Source: Candidatus Aminicenantota bacterium (GTDB taxonomy: Bacteria > Acidobacteriota > Aminicenantia > Aminicenantales > Aminicenantaceae). From it: 55,966 bases of DNA. The stretch covers positions 1-55,966 of the forward strand of contig JAUVXM010000010.1 in assembly GCA_030603565.1 (NCBI GenBank), given 5' to 3'. The notes under the pieces were generated by a model. That model worked only from the letters and a program-made list of their open reading frames with translations, was not told where the DNA came from and made no database searches. The translations under genes and the position numbers were made by a program. Positions within the stretch are counted from its first letter, which is position 1; the number at the start of each line of letters is the position of its first letter. Of the stretch, positions 17,035-25,617 are shown piece by piece.

Positions 17035-18624
17035 ATGGAGCAGCGTAATAAAAACCGAAAGTTATTAAGATCAGCCGCTGCCGTATCTATTCCTACACTT
17101 TTCAGCCGGATATTCGGTTATCTGAGGGATATGCTGCAGGCTTTTTACTTGGGGACTGGTAAAAGTGGAGACGCATTTACTATTGCCTTTCTGATTCCCA
17201 ATCTATTGCGCAGGTTGACTGCTGAGGGGGCGATGACGGCAGCTTTTATTCCGGTTTTTAGCCAGATGAAAGAGGAAAAAACCCGTAAAAAGCTCTGGGA
17301 TTTTGCTAATGCTTTTTTCTTCGATCTAACTCTTGTAATGACTGGCTTGACTGTATTAGGAGTAGTTCTTTCCCCTCTTCTAGTCAGGCTGATAGCCCCC
17401 AATTTTGTCGATGTCCCCGGGAAAATGGAGCTGACTATTTTGCTTACCAGAATTATGTTTCCCTATGTTTTTCTTGTCAGCCTAGCTGCTTTGATCATGG
17501 CGATTTTGAATACTTTCCATAAATTTTTCGTTCCTGCGTTTACCCCTGTTCTCTTTAATCTTGCCATAATCTCTTTGGCCCTTTTTTTTGCAGGCAAAGC
17601 TGAAGAGCCGGCTTTTGTTTTTGCAGCTGGAGTGGTTTTAGGGGGCGTGTTCCAACTTTCGTTCCAGATACCTTATGTCTGGCGGAAGGGAATGCGATTT
17701 AAACCTTTGTTGTCGTTTACCCATCCGGCAGTAAGGAAAGTTGCAAGGCTTATGATTCCGGGAATCTTTGGTGCCGGAATATATCAGATAAATATGGCTA
17801 TAAGCAGAAAACTTGCCACTTCTCTGGTAGAAGGAAGTGCAGCATCTTTGTACTATGCCTCCCGTGTTCAGGAATTAACTTTGGGCCTTTTTTCAATCGC
17901 TCTTTCTATTGCTTTGCTTCCGACCCTTTCAGAGCTGGCTGTACAAAATGATATCCTCGGGATAAAGAAAACCCTTGCATTTTCAATGAAGATGGTCGTT
18001 TTTATTACTTTCCCGGCAATGATGGGATTGCTAATATTAAATCGCCCCATCGTTCAAGTCCTTTATCAAAGAGGCGTTTTTGATGCCGAGTCAACTTCTA
18101 TGACCGCTTCCTGTCTGTTGTTTTTTGCGTTTGGGCTTCCTTTTATTTCCGGGGTAAGAATATTAGCTCCGGCTTTTTATTCTCTCAAAGATACAAGGAC
18201 ACCGGTTGTGGCGGCCTTTTTTGTCACTGTTATTTATATTGTTTTATCTGTGATTTTCATGGGACCGTTAAAAGTAGGGGGAATTGCCCTGGCCTTATCC
18301 CTGTCTTCTGTTGTTAATTTTGTTTTTCTTTATATTCTTTTGGAAAGAAAGATAGGTAAGATCAGAAAAAAGACATTTCTAATATCTGCAGCTAAGTCTG
18401 CCTTTTCAGCAGGAATCATGGGCGTGAGTGTCTGGATTTTTTTGGGAGATTTTGATTTTTTTAAGGGTAGTTTCCTGGATCAACTTGCAATTCTACTGGC
18501 TGCGATTATGATTGGGATTTTGATTTATTATATATTAAGTTTGGTCATTAATAAAGAGGATTTATCGAGTTTCAAAACGATTGTTTCTCGTAAAGGAATT
18601 TCAAAAGAGAAGGAGAGCCGATGA
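17035..18624 (+). CDS. murJ: Lipid II flippase MurJ
   Basis: MurJ flips the peptidoglycan precursor lipid II across the inner membrane. The 529-residue product is a polytopic MOP-superfamily protein with about 14 hydrophobic segments and the family signatures [32 protein letters not shown] and [26 protein letters not shown] precedes the ATG. The last four bases (ATGA) overlap the start of dtd, so the two are translationally coupled. Confidence 0.96.
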   Translation: MEQRNKNRKLLRSAAAVSIPTLFSRIFGYLRDMLQAFYLGTGKSGDAFTIAFLIPNLLRRLTAEGAMTAAFIPVFSQMKEEKTRKKLWDFANAFFFDLTLVMTGLTVLGVVLSPLLVRLIAPNFVDVPGKMELTILLTRIMFPYVFLVSLAALIMAILNTFHKFFVPAFTPVLFNLAIISLALFFAGKAEEPAFVFAAGVVLGGVFQLSFQIPYVWRKGMRFKPLLSFTHPAVRKVARLMIPGIFGAGIYQINMAISRKLATSLVEGSAASLYYASRVQELTLGLFSIALSIALLPTLSELAVQNDILGIKKTLAFSMKMVVFITFPAMMGLLILNRPIVQVLYQRGVFDAESTSMTASCLLFFAFGLPFISGVRILAPAFYSLKDTRTPVVAAFFVTVIYIVLSVIFMGPLKVGGIALALSLSSVVNFVFLYILLERKIGKIRKKTFLISAAKSAFSAGIMGVSVWIFLGDFDFFKGSFLDQLAILLAAIMIGILIYYILSLVINKEDLSSFKTIVSRKGISKEKESR

Positions 18625-19073
18625 AGATCGTTTTGCAGCGTGTTAAAAATGCTTCAGTCAGAGTTGACGGAAAAATAAAAGGCAAGATAAAAAAAGGGCT
18701 TTGTCTTTTTGTAGGGATCGAAAAAAAAGATTCAGAAAAAGATGCGGAGTATTTATCAAAAAAAATCGTGGAATTAAGGATTTTTCCTGATGAAGCAGGA
18801 AAAATGAATTTGTCTTTATCAAAGGTGAAGGGTTGTGTTCTGGTCATCTCTCAGTTCACTCTGGCTGGATCTGTCAGGAAAGGAAGGAGGCCGAGCTTTG
18901 ATAGGGCTGAAGAGCCAAAAAAAGCGGAAAAACTTTTTAATTATTTCACCGGACTGCTTCAGACCCGGGGATTAAATGTAGAAACCGGAGAGTTTGGGGC
19001 TATGATGGAAGTAAGTCTTATCAATGACGGTCCAGTGACATTTATTCTTCAATCGAATATTGCTACTTGCTGA
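18621..19073 (+). CDS. dtd: D-aminoacyl-tRNA deacylase
   Basis: Dtd removes D-amino acids (and glycine) mischarged onto tRNA. The 150-residue product has the N-terminal [15 protein letters not shown], the [20 protein letters not shown] motif and a C-terminal NDGPVTF equivalent of the NxGPVT motif (the usual variable residue is aspartate). It overlaps the murJ stop by ATGA. It ends just before a family A fragment and converges on the HEAT-repeat gene. Confidence 0.95.
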   Translation: MKIVLQRVKNASVRVDGKIKGKIKKGLCLFVGIEKKDSEKDAEYLSKKIVELRIFPDEAGKMNLSLSKVKGCVLVISQFTLAGSVRKGRRPSFDRAEEPKKAEKLFNYFTGLLQTRGLNVETGEFGAMMEVSLINDGPVTFILQSNIATC

Positions 19074-19076
19074 TCT

Positions 19077-19107
19077 ATTAACTTGAAATATTCACGAGTC
19101 GAGGTTA
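19077..19107 (+). repeat. Family A solo left-end fragment, copy A7
   Basis: TTAACTTGAAATATTCACGAGTCGAGGTTA is about 30 bases of the left terminus alone. It fills the space between the convergent dtd and HEAT-protein genes and provides the TAA stop codon of the latter (19107-19105). Confidence 0.7.
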
Positions 19108-19596
19108 GCTGAATTTGAGTTTACTCACCTTTTGCATTGCTTTTTCTGCTGATACTTTTACAAAGTGGTTTTTGTCTTGGATCATCCTGGCGAGAAGAGC
19201 GAGTGATTCCTCTCCTCCGATCTCCCCGAGTGTTTGGGCCGCTGTTATCCGGACATCTGCATTAGGCTCTTCAATTAATGCTCTAATATACTTAACAGAG
19301 TGCAGATCTTTTTTTATACCAAGGAGTCTAAGACAGCTGCTTTTTACAAACCAGGGAGGAGTTGTTAATTTATTATAGATCAAGTCAAGGTCTAAACTTT
19401 CTCTCCGGCCGAGTTCAGAGATAATGAAATCACGGATATTTTCAGAGGGATCTGCAATGGTTTCCAGTAAAACATAATTTGTCCAGTTATTAGTTATCCG
19501 GGCTAAGGCCTTAATGATCTTCAAACGTTTTTGTCTGTCCGAAGTAGCCATAATCTTCTTTAGGACTTTTTTTGAGGGATTTCTTCTTTTAGCCAT
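19105..19596 (-). CDS. HEAT-repeat protein
   Basis: The 163-residue product is built of helical HEAT/PBS-lyase-type repeats (about four), for example ENIRDFIISELGRRESLD and NADVRITAAQTLGEIGGEESLALLARMIQD. These repeats form scaffolds for protein binding and no catalytic motif is seen. The N-terminus is basic. It lies 12 bases downstream of ribBA on the same strand, so it is probably the last gene of the riboflavin operon, though no functional link to riboflavin is evident. The stop codon lies in family A fragment A7. Confidence 0.8.
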   Translation of the reverse strand: MAKRRNPSKKVLKKIMATSDRQKRLKIIKALARITNNWTNYVLLETIADPSENIRDFIISELGRRESLDLDLIYNKLTTPPWFVKSSCLRLLGIKKDLHSVKYIRALIEEPNADVRITAAQTLGEIGGEESLALLARMIQDKNHFVKVSAEKAMQKVSKLKFS

Positions 19597-19608
19597 AATC
19601 CAGGTCGG

Positions 19609-20826
19609 TTAAACATATTCTAATATATGGCCCATTTTTTCTTTTTTAGTTTTTAAATAAGCCCTGTTGTTTTTTGTGGGGTGGATTTCAATGGGTACTC
19701 TTTCAACTATTTCCAGGCCATAACCAGCCAGACCGATATATTTTCTGGGGTTGTTGGTAATCAAACGCAGTTTATTGACTCCCAGGGATACTAAGACCTG
19801 GGCTCCAAGGCCATAGTCTCTGTGGTCAGGCTTAAAACCTAATTTTATATTTGCCTCTACAGTATCAATGCCTTTATCCTGGAGAGCGTAAGCTTTGATC
19901 TTACTGGCCAGCCCTATTCCCCGTCCTTCATGATTGAGAATATATAGAATAACTCCTTTACCTTCTTTTTCTATCATTTTCATAGATTGAGAAAGCTGTT
20001 TTCCGCAGTCGCAGCGTTGTGAACCGAAAGTATCCCCGGTTAAACACTGGGAATGAGCCCGGACAAGAGTTGGTTCATCTTTTTCAAGAGGGCCTTTGAC
20101 CAGAGCTGCAATCTGTTCTCTGTTAATAGTATCTTCAAAGATCATTAGAGTAAATTGTCCGTTTTTTGTCGGTAGTTCAGTTTCTTCGATTTTTTTAACC
20201 AGGATTTCGTTCTGCAAACGGTAATGGATGATATCGGCTATGGTGATGATCGGTATGTCATAAGTCCGGCTGAATTTTTTCAGTTCATTCAACCGAGACA
20301 TGGTCCCGTCCTCATTCATGATTTCGCAGATCACTCCGGCGGGCTTTAAATCGGCAAGCCGGGCAATATCTACTGAACCTTCTGTCTGTCCGGTGCGTTT
20401 GAGAACCCCTCCCTCTTTGGCTTCGAGAGGAAAGATATGTCCGGGGCGGGCCAGGTCTGAAGGTTTGGTTTCAGGATCTATTGCGGATAGAATTGTTTTG
20501 GCCCGGTCATAGGCGGATATTCCTGTGGTAATGCCTTTTTTAACATCTATAGAAACGGTAAAGGCTGTTTGAAATTGAGCTGTGTTGTCTAAAACCATCA
20601 AAGGTAGATTCAGCTGCTTGAGTTTCTCTTTTGTTAAGGAAAGGCAGATAAGGCCGCGGCCGTGTTTTGCCATAAAATTAATAATATCCGGAGTGACTTT
20701 TTCCGCAGCAACCATGAGGTCGCCTTCATTTTCACGGTCTTCGTCGTCGATAATGATGATCAATTTTCCGGTTTGGACTGTTTTGATAGCGTCTTCTATA
20801 GCAGCAAAAGATTCTTTTTCTTTCAT
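19609..20826 (-). CDS. ribBA: Bifunctional 3,4-dihydroxy-2-butanone 4-phosphate synthase / GTP cyclohydrolase II
   Basis: The protein makes both early riboflavin precursors. Residues 1-205 form the RibB domain ([38 protein letters not shown]). Residues 210-405 form the RibA domain with the zinc cysteines in [21 protein letters not shown] and the [19 protein letters not shown] active-site segment. Both active sites look complete. The 5' end overlaps ribE by four bases on the same strand, giving the order ribD-ribE-ribBA in transcription. No lumazine synthase (ribH) is in the window. Confidence 0.97.
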   Translation of the reverse strand: MKEKESFAAIEDAIKTVQTGKLIIIIDDEDRENEGDLMVAAEKVTPDIINFMAKHGRGLICLSLTKEKLKQLNLPLMVLDNTAQFQTAFTVSIDVKKGITTGISAYDRAKTILSAIDPETKPSDLARPGHIFPLEAKEGGVLKRTGQTEGSVDIARLADLKPAGVICEIMNEDGTMSRLNELKKFSRTYDIPIITIADIIHYRLQNEILVKKIEETELPTKNGQFTLMIFEDTINREQIAALVKGPLEKDEPTLVRAHSQCLTGDTFGSQRCDCGKQLSQSMKMIEKEGKGVILYILNHEGRGIGLASKIKAYALQDKGIDTVEANIKLGFKPDHRDYGLGAQVLVSLGVNKLRLITNNPRKYIGLAGYGLEIVERVPIEIHPTKNNRAYLKTKKEKMGHILEYV

Positions 20827-21410
20827 TTTTGTTTAACCGTATAATTATACACATATTTTCCGATTATGTCACATTCGAGATTGACAGCACGCCCCCTTTT
20901 CCAGTCATTTATGTTTGTGTTTTTAAGAGTTAACGGAATTACTTCGACATCAAATGAAGTGGGTCTAAGGTCAGCTACTGTAAGGCTTACACCATCCAGG
21001 GCTACCGAGCCTTTTGGAATAAAAAACGGTTTTAGTTGGCGAGGAAATGATATGGTAAACCTTTTGCCATTTCTTTTTGTTTTGATATTTAGGACTTTTC
21101 CGGTAGCATCAATATGGCCGGTAACCAGATGACCACTTAACGGCTGAGAAAGAGTGAGCGGAAGTTCAAGGTTCAGGTTGTCTCCCGGATGTAAAAGGCC
21201 TAAAGTGCTTTTTTTGAGAGTTTCTTCAGAAAGATTGAAGAAAAGCAGATATCTCTCTTTTCTCACGAGGCTTAAACATACCCCGTTAACCGCAAGGCTT
21301 TCTCCCTTTTTTATTTGTGAAAAAAGAGAGGAAGCTGCCAGGAACATCTCCTGTTTTCCATGACGGTATCCTCTAAAAAGACCCTTATGGCTGATGATTC
21401 CGGTAAACAT
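20823..21410 (-). CDS. ribE: Riboflavin synthase, alpha chain
   Basis: The enzyme dismutates two 6,7-dimethyl-8-ribityllumazines to riboflavin. The 195-residue product has the duplicated lumazine-binding domain: MFTGIISHKG at the start, SLAVNGVCLSLV in repeat 1, GHLVTGHIDATG, and GSVALDGVSLTVAD in repeat 2. The length is normal. It abuts ribD upstream (shared base at 21410) and overlaps ribBA downstream. Confidence 0.95.
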   Translation of the reverse strand: MFTGIISHKGLFRGYRHGKQEMFLAASSLFSQIKKGESLAVNGVCLSLVRKERYLLFFNLSEETLKKSTLGLLHPGDNLNLELPLTLSQPLSGHLVTGHIDATGKVLNIKTKRNGKRFTISFPRQLKPFFIPKGSVALDGVSLTVADLRPTSFDVEVIPLTLKNTNINDWKRGRAVNLECDIIGKYVYNYTVKQK

Positions 21411-22510
21411 TATAAATATCCTTCTAAAATAATGTCTTTATCGATGTTATAAGAGGTTATGTTTTTCAAATTAAGCGCATCTTTCACTAGTTCAACTCCT
21501 TTTCCCTGGAAAAAAGCCGGTGATTCAGCTCCTCCGATCAGTTTTGGAGAAACGGTCAAAAATATCTTATCTGCGAGTTTCTCTTCCAGAATCGATGTCT
21601 GGATAAGCCCCCCTCCTTCAACTAGAACACTGGATATTCCGTGTTTTCCCAGCCAGGTAAAGATTTTATTTAAATCCAGATTAGGAGATGTTAAAGGCAT
21701 CCTGATGACTTCAATGCCCTTTTTTTCGAATATACTTGCTTTTTGAGTAGAAGAATTTTCCCCGGTAAATATCAGGATCCTGCCGTTTGAGAGAGTTTTT
21801 ATGATTTTTGTTTCTAAGGGGAAACGGAGATGAGAATCCAGAATAATCCTGGTTAAACGTTTGCCTGGCCAGTTAGGGTGGCGTACTGTCAGCAGGGGAT
21901 CGTCTTTGAGAATAGTATTAATTCCGACAAGAATGGCATCATATTCACCTCTGAGCAGATGGACATACTCGCGTGTCGGAGCGGAAGAGATCCACTGTGA
22001 GTCATAAGTTTTTGTGGCTATTTTCCCATCAAGGCTGATGGCAGCTTTAACCGTGATAAATGGAGTTTGTTTTGTGATATATTTGATATAGGTTTCATTT
22101 AATTTCTTGTTCTTGTCTGCCAGCAACCCGATCGAGACTTCTGTCCCGGCTTGCTGCAGAGCCTGAACTCCTTTTTTATATACGATCGGGTTGGAGTCAT
22201 AATCGGATATCACAATTCGTTTCAATTTGTAATTCGGTATCTTATCCACACATGGGGGAGTTTTTCCCCAATGGGTGCAGGGTTCCAGAGTGATATATAA
22301 GGTTCCGTTTTGTGCCTTTTGTCCGGCTCGATCCAGGGCGACAACTTCGGCATGAGCTTTTCCAGGCCCTTTATGGTAGCCATAGCCGACAATTGTATTA
22401 TTGTTGACCACTACAGCTCCAACATTAGGATTTGGGCTGGTAAGGCCCTTGCCTTTTTCTGCCAGGCTGTATGACATTTGAAGGTATTCGATATCTTTGA
22501 GTTTACTCAT
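21410..22510 (-). CDS. ribD: Bifunctional diaminohydroxyphosphoribosylaminopyrimidine deaminase / 5-amino-6-(5-phosphoribosylamino)uracil reductase
   Basis: RibD performs the deamination and reduction steps of riboflavin synthesis. The N-terminal deaminase domain has the zinc site HAEVVAL and PCTHWGKTPPC with the two cysteines. The C-terminal reductase domain (from about 150) has the ISLDGKIAT and VEGGGLIQTS motifs. The length of 366 residues is normal. Its start overlaps the 3' end of ftsY by four bases, so ftsY and the rib genes appear cotranscribed. Confidence 0.96.
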   Translation of the reverse strand: MSKLKDIEYLQMSYSLAEKGKGLTSPNPNVGAVVVNNNTIVGYGYHKGPGKAHAEVVALDRAGQKAQNGTLYITLEPCTHWGKTPPCVDKIPNYKLKRIVISDYDSNPIVYKKGVQALQQAGTEVSIGLLADKNKKLNETYIKYITKQTPFITVKAAISLDGKIATKTYDSQWISSAPTREYVHLLRGEYDAILVGINTILKDDPLLTVRHPNWPGKRLTRIILDSHLRFPLETKIIKTLSNGRILIFTGENSSTQKASIFEKKGIEVIRMPLTSPNLDLNKIFTWLGKHGISSVLVEGGGLIQTSILEEKLADKIFLTVSPKLIGGAESPAFFQGKGVELVKDALNLKNITSYNIDKDIILEGYL

Positions 22511-23397
22511 GAAAGTAGAGCACTGGCGAATTTACTGGGAGAAAATGCTATTAGATCTTTTTCCCCTTCGCCTGTTCCAATAAATTTTATGGGAAGCTTC
22601 AATTCATCGATTATACTGATAACACTTCCCCCCTTTGCAGTTCCGTCCAGTTTGGATAGAAAAATTCCGCTTAATCCGGAAAATTTAAGGAATTCTTTAG
22701 CCTGATACAAAGAATTTTGTCCGATGCTAGCATCCAGAACAAGAAATGTCTCATGAGGAGCATCCTGGATCTCTCTGGAAATGATATTTTTAATTTTTTC
22801 AAGTTCATTCATAAGGTTGGCATTAGTATGGATCCTCCCGGCAGTGTCGATTAAGAGAAGATGGGAATTTCTTGCTTTGAAAGACTGAATTGCATTATAT
22901 GTGACAGATGCCGGGTCAGCTCCGTACTGGCCTTTTATTACCGGGATGTTTAAACGTTTTCCCCATATAGAAGCTTGTTCCTGGGCGGCTGCCCTGAAAG
23001 TATCGGCAGCGACGATCATGACTTCTTTGCCTTTAGACTTAAAATGATAAGCAACTTTTGCAAGCGAGGTGGTCTTCCCTCCGCCATTTACACCAACAAA
23101 CATGGCTACAGAGCGGGGATGGTTCAGATTTAATTTTACTGGATATTGAGAAAGGATAAGGTTGATTTCTTCTTCCAGGATATTTTTTATTGCTGCAGCG
23201 GAATAGGTTTTTTTTGTTTTTTTGCGAATAACATCTATAATCTTTTCGGTTGAGCTTATCCCAACATCAGCAAGAAATAATGCCTCGGTCATATCTTCCA
23301 GGATTTCTTCTTTATTTTTTTTACTTTGGAGCAGTTCGTCTATCCTTTTTTTAAATGTATCTCTGGTCCTGGATAATTTATTTTTTAGATTTGTCAT
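22507..23397 (-). CDS. ftsY: Signal recognition particle receptor FtsY (NG domain)
   Basis: FtsY is the SRP receptor GTPase for co-translational membrane targeting. The 296-residue product is the NG core with little or no acidic A domain: the P-loop GVNGGGKTTSLAKVA, DTFRAAAQEQ, DTAGRIHTN, and SKLDGTAKGG with VISI following. The lack of an A domain is common outside enterobacteria. It is the first gene of the ftsY-ribD-ribE-ribBA-HEAT run. Element A8 lies about 8 bases upstream of its start codon, so its promoter is either inside or beyond the element. Confidence 0.95.
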   Translation of the reverse strand: MTNLKNKLSRTRDTFKKRIDELLQSKKNKEEILEDMTEALFLADVGISSTEKIIDVIRKKTKKTYSAAAIKNILEEEINLILSQYPVKLNLNHPRSVAMFVGVNGGGKTTSLAKVAYHFKSKGKEVMIVAADTFRAAAQEQASIWGKRLNIPVIKGQYGADPASVTYNAIQSFKARNSHLLLIDTAGRIHTNANLMNELEKIKNIISREIQDAPHETFLVLDASIGQNSLYQAKEFLKFSGLSGIFLSKLDGTAKGGSVISIIDELKLPIKFIGTGEGEKDLIAFSPSKFASALLS

Positions 23398-23404
23398 TTT
23401 GATA

Positions 23405-23665
23405 TTAGCCTGACCTATTCATAAAAAAATGGCGATGTTCTTATTATTAATTTCTTTTCAGCGATATGCAAGATTCTTTTGAGAATGATTACTTTAACTA
23501 TTTTCTCGTTTTTGTTTTTAATTTTAATCGCCATTTTTTTACCATTCAGGCGAGCCGATCTTACCGCATCTGCTTCGTTACAGGGTACTTGCGGTGAAGG
23601 ACCACAGCTTCGCACCCTGTGCCTTGCATCTGCAGCAACCTCGACTCGCGAATAATCCAGGTTAG
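23405..23665 (-). repeat. Family A full-length element, copy A8
   Basis: About 260 bp: TTAGCCTGACCTATTCATAAAAAAATGGCGAT, an AT-rich centre, AATCGCCATTTTTTTAC, the conserved middle, and CTCGCGAATAATCCAGGTTAGC. The outer and inner inverted repeats are both present. It occupies the divergent space between ftsY and recJ. The following 110 bases up to recJ show no other feature. Confidence 0.88.
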
Positions 23666-23774
23666 CATTATATTTTTGAATCCCCTCAAAGTCAATTCGA
23701 CTGAGCTTATTGGGGGAACTCCAATTTATCCTCTTCTTGAGCCTTGGGATTGTTTGTGTTAAAGTTTAAGGCTT

Positions 23775-25475
23775 ATGAGTGAGGCAATTTGGATTTTACC
23801 GCGTTTAAATAAAAATGTATCTGTGCTGTCAAAAGAGATAGGTATACCGGTTTATCTTGCTCGCATACTTATTAATCGGGATGTTAACAACAGTCAAAAA
23901 GCGCATAATTTTTTTCATGGAACCCTGGATGACTTGCATGACCCGTATTTAATGGATGGGATGCAGGCAGCAGTAGAAAGAATAGGAAAAGCCGCTTCAA
24001 GTGGTGAAAAAGTTATTATTTTTGGTGATTATGATGTAGATGGTATTCTATCAGTTGTTATTCTTAGGCGGGCACTTGAATCATTAGGAATTGAGGTGGA
24101 TTACTATATTCCCGACAGGTTAATAAATGGGTACGGGATTAAACCTGAGTATATCCGGATAGTAAAGCAAAGAGAAGCTTCTCTTGCTATTAGTGTTGAT
24201 TGCGGGATAAAAGCTTTGGAATTTGTCAGGGAAGCTGAAAAAATAGGTGTGGATGTTATTATTACAGATCACCATCAGCCCGGGGAGACTTTGCCGGAAG
24301 CCCTGGCGGTTTTAAATCCAGCAGTCAGCAGTTCGGGTTATCCAGATAAGAATCTGGCTGGAGTCGGGGTTGTATTTAAGTTGATCCAGGCTATTTTAAA
24401 AAAAGAAGGAAAAGCTTCTGTTCTGCCGCATTATTTAAAGCTGGTCTCTATAGGAACAATTGCTGATATTGTGGCGCTCCAAAATGAAAATAGAATTTTT
24501 GTCAAGGTTGGTTTAAAAGCATTGGAAAATGTTGCCAATAAAGGTTTAAAAAGTCTGCTGGAAGTATGCGGAATAAAGGGGAATAAAGTCAACACAGGAG
24601 ATGTTGGTTTTAGAATCGGCCCCAGGATCAATGCGGCAGGACGTCTTGGGAAGGCTGACCTCTCCGTCAAACTGTTTTTTTCTGATTCGGTTGAAGAAAG
24701 CAAAAAACTTGCGCTTAGATTGGATGGTTTAAATACCGAGAGACAGGCAGTGGAAAAAAAGACTTTAAAGCAGGCTGTGTACCGAGTTGAAGCTAAGTCG
24801 TTGCATGAGCGTTATAAGCTTCTTATCCTCGGATGTGAAGGATGGCATCGTGGTGTCATCGGGATTGTTGCTTCCCGGCTGAAAGAGTATTTTAACAGGC
24901 CAGTAATTCTTTTTGTTTATAAAGGCGGGATCGCCTATGGCTCAGGTAGGAGTATTAATGACTTTTCCCTAATTAATTGTCTGCAGCAAGTTGAAAATAA
25001 CTTGTTGAATTTCGGGGGCCATCCTATGGCGGTAGGATGTGAACTTTCCTGTGATAAAATGGATTCCTTTAAGCAGGCTGTAAATATTTATGCTGATAAC
25101 ATGATACAGCCGGAAGATTTGAGAAAAAAAATTCACATTGACACGAAAATCAATTTTAATGATATTGATGCCAAGTTTCTTGATGTGCTTGCACTGCTTT
25201 CTCCTTTCGGAATGGGCAATCCCAGGCCTGTTTTTTTAACAGAGAATGTTGAGATAGTTGCCGAGCCCCTTAAGATTAAAAGCAGACATATTAAAGCGCT
25301 GGTGCGAAATAACGGTATTGTATTTGAGGCCATCGGCTGGGGAAAAGGAGATTGGAAAGATAGGATGTTTAAAGGAGACAGGATCAGTATAGTCTATTCT
25401 ATAAACTTTTCAGAGTATTTGGGAGAAGAACGCCTTTATCTGAATATGGAAGATATAAAGCCCTTCCCTTCTTAA
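23775..25475 (+). CDS. recJ: Single-stranded-DNA-specific exonuclease RecJ
   Basis: RecJ is a 5'-3' single-strand exonuclease in recombination and mismatch repair. The 566-residue product has the DHH motifs: IFGDYDVDGILS, SVDCGIK, ITDHHQPGE, and RIGPRINAAGRLG. It also has the DHHA1 region with GSGRSI and a GGHPMAVGCE motif, and the C-terminal OB fold. AAGG lies shortly upstream of the ATG. The TAA stop is at the edge of a family B end fragment. Confidence 0.96.
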   Translation: MSEAIWILPRLNKNVSVLSKEIGIPVYLARILINRDVNNSQKAHNFFHGTLDDLHDPYLMDGMQAAVERIGKAASSGEKVIIFGDYDVDGILSVVILRRALESLGIEVDYYIPDRLINGYGIKPEYIRIVKQREASLAISVDCGIKALEFVREAEKIGVDVIITDHHQPGETLPEALAVLNPAVSSSGYPDKNLAGVGVVFKLIQAILKKEGKASVLPHYLKLVSIGTIADIVALQNENRIFVKVGLKALENVANKGLKSLLEVCGIKGNKVNTGDVGFRIGPRINAAGRLGKADLSVKLFFSDSVEESKKLALRLDGLNTERQAVEKKTLKQAVYRVEAKSLHERYKLLILGCEGWHRGVIGIVASRLKEYFNRPVILFVYKGGIAYGSGRSINDFSLINCLQQVENNLLNFGGHPMAVGCELSCDKMDSFKQAVNIYADNMIQPEDLRKKIHIDTKINFNDIDAKFLDVLALLSPFGMGNPRPVFLTENVEIVAEPLKIKSRHIKALVRNNGIVFEAIGWGKGDWKDRMFKGDRISIVYSINFSEYLGEERLYLNMEDIKPFPS

Positions 25476-25576
25476 GCAAGAATCAGGTCAGTTGATCCGA
25501 AAACACGCGAATGCTAAGATGAATCTGAAGCGAGCACAAGCCACACCCGAATTTCATCTTTTATGAATAATTCAGG
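25473..25576 (+). repeat. Chimeric repeat: family B end, hairpin module, family A end
   Basis: TAAGCAAGAATCAGGTCAGTTGAT and GAAAACACGCG (family B end) lead into an AGATGAA ... TTCATCT hairpin module (GAAGCGAGCACAAGCC) also found at about 14842-14882. It then ends with the family A right terminus TTTTATGAATAATTCAGG. It fills the recJ-lptC space. Confidence 0.65.
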
Positions 25577-25579
25577 CTA

Positions 25580-25608
25580 TTTAGATTCGGGCAATATTGG
25601 AGTATACT
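25580..25608 (+). promoter_or_regulatory. Candidate promoter for the lptC/A-to-ptsI operon
   Basis: TTTAGA (25580-25585) and TATACT (25603-25608) are spaced 17 bases apart. The expected transcription start falls at or just before the ATG at 25618, and there is no ribosome site, so a leaderless message is possible. No other promoter is obvious in the operon, whose genes are nearly all overlapping or closely spaced. Confidence 0.4.
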
Positions 25609-25617
25609 ATTATTGTA

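Noticed and set aside
20827-23397. FMN riboswitch controlling the rib genes
   Set aside because: The rib genes are packed behind ftsY with overlaps. I found none of the conserved RFN blocks in front of ribD or ftsY.
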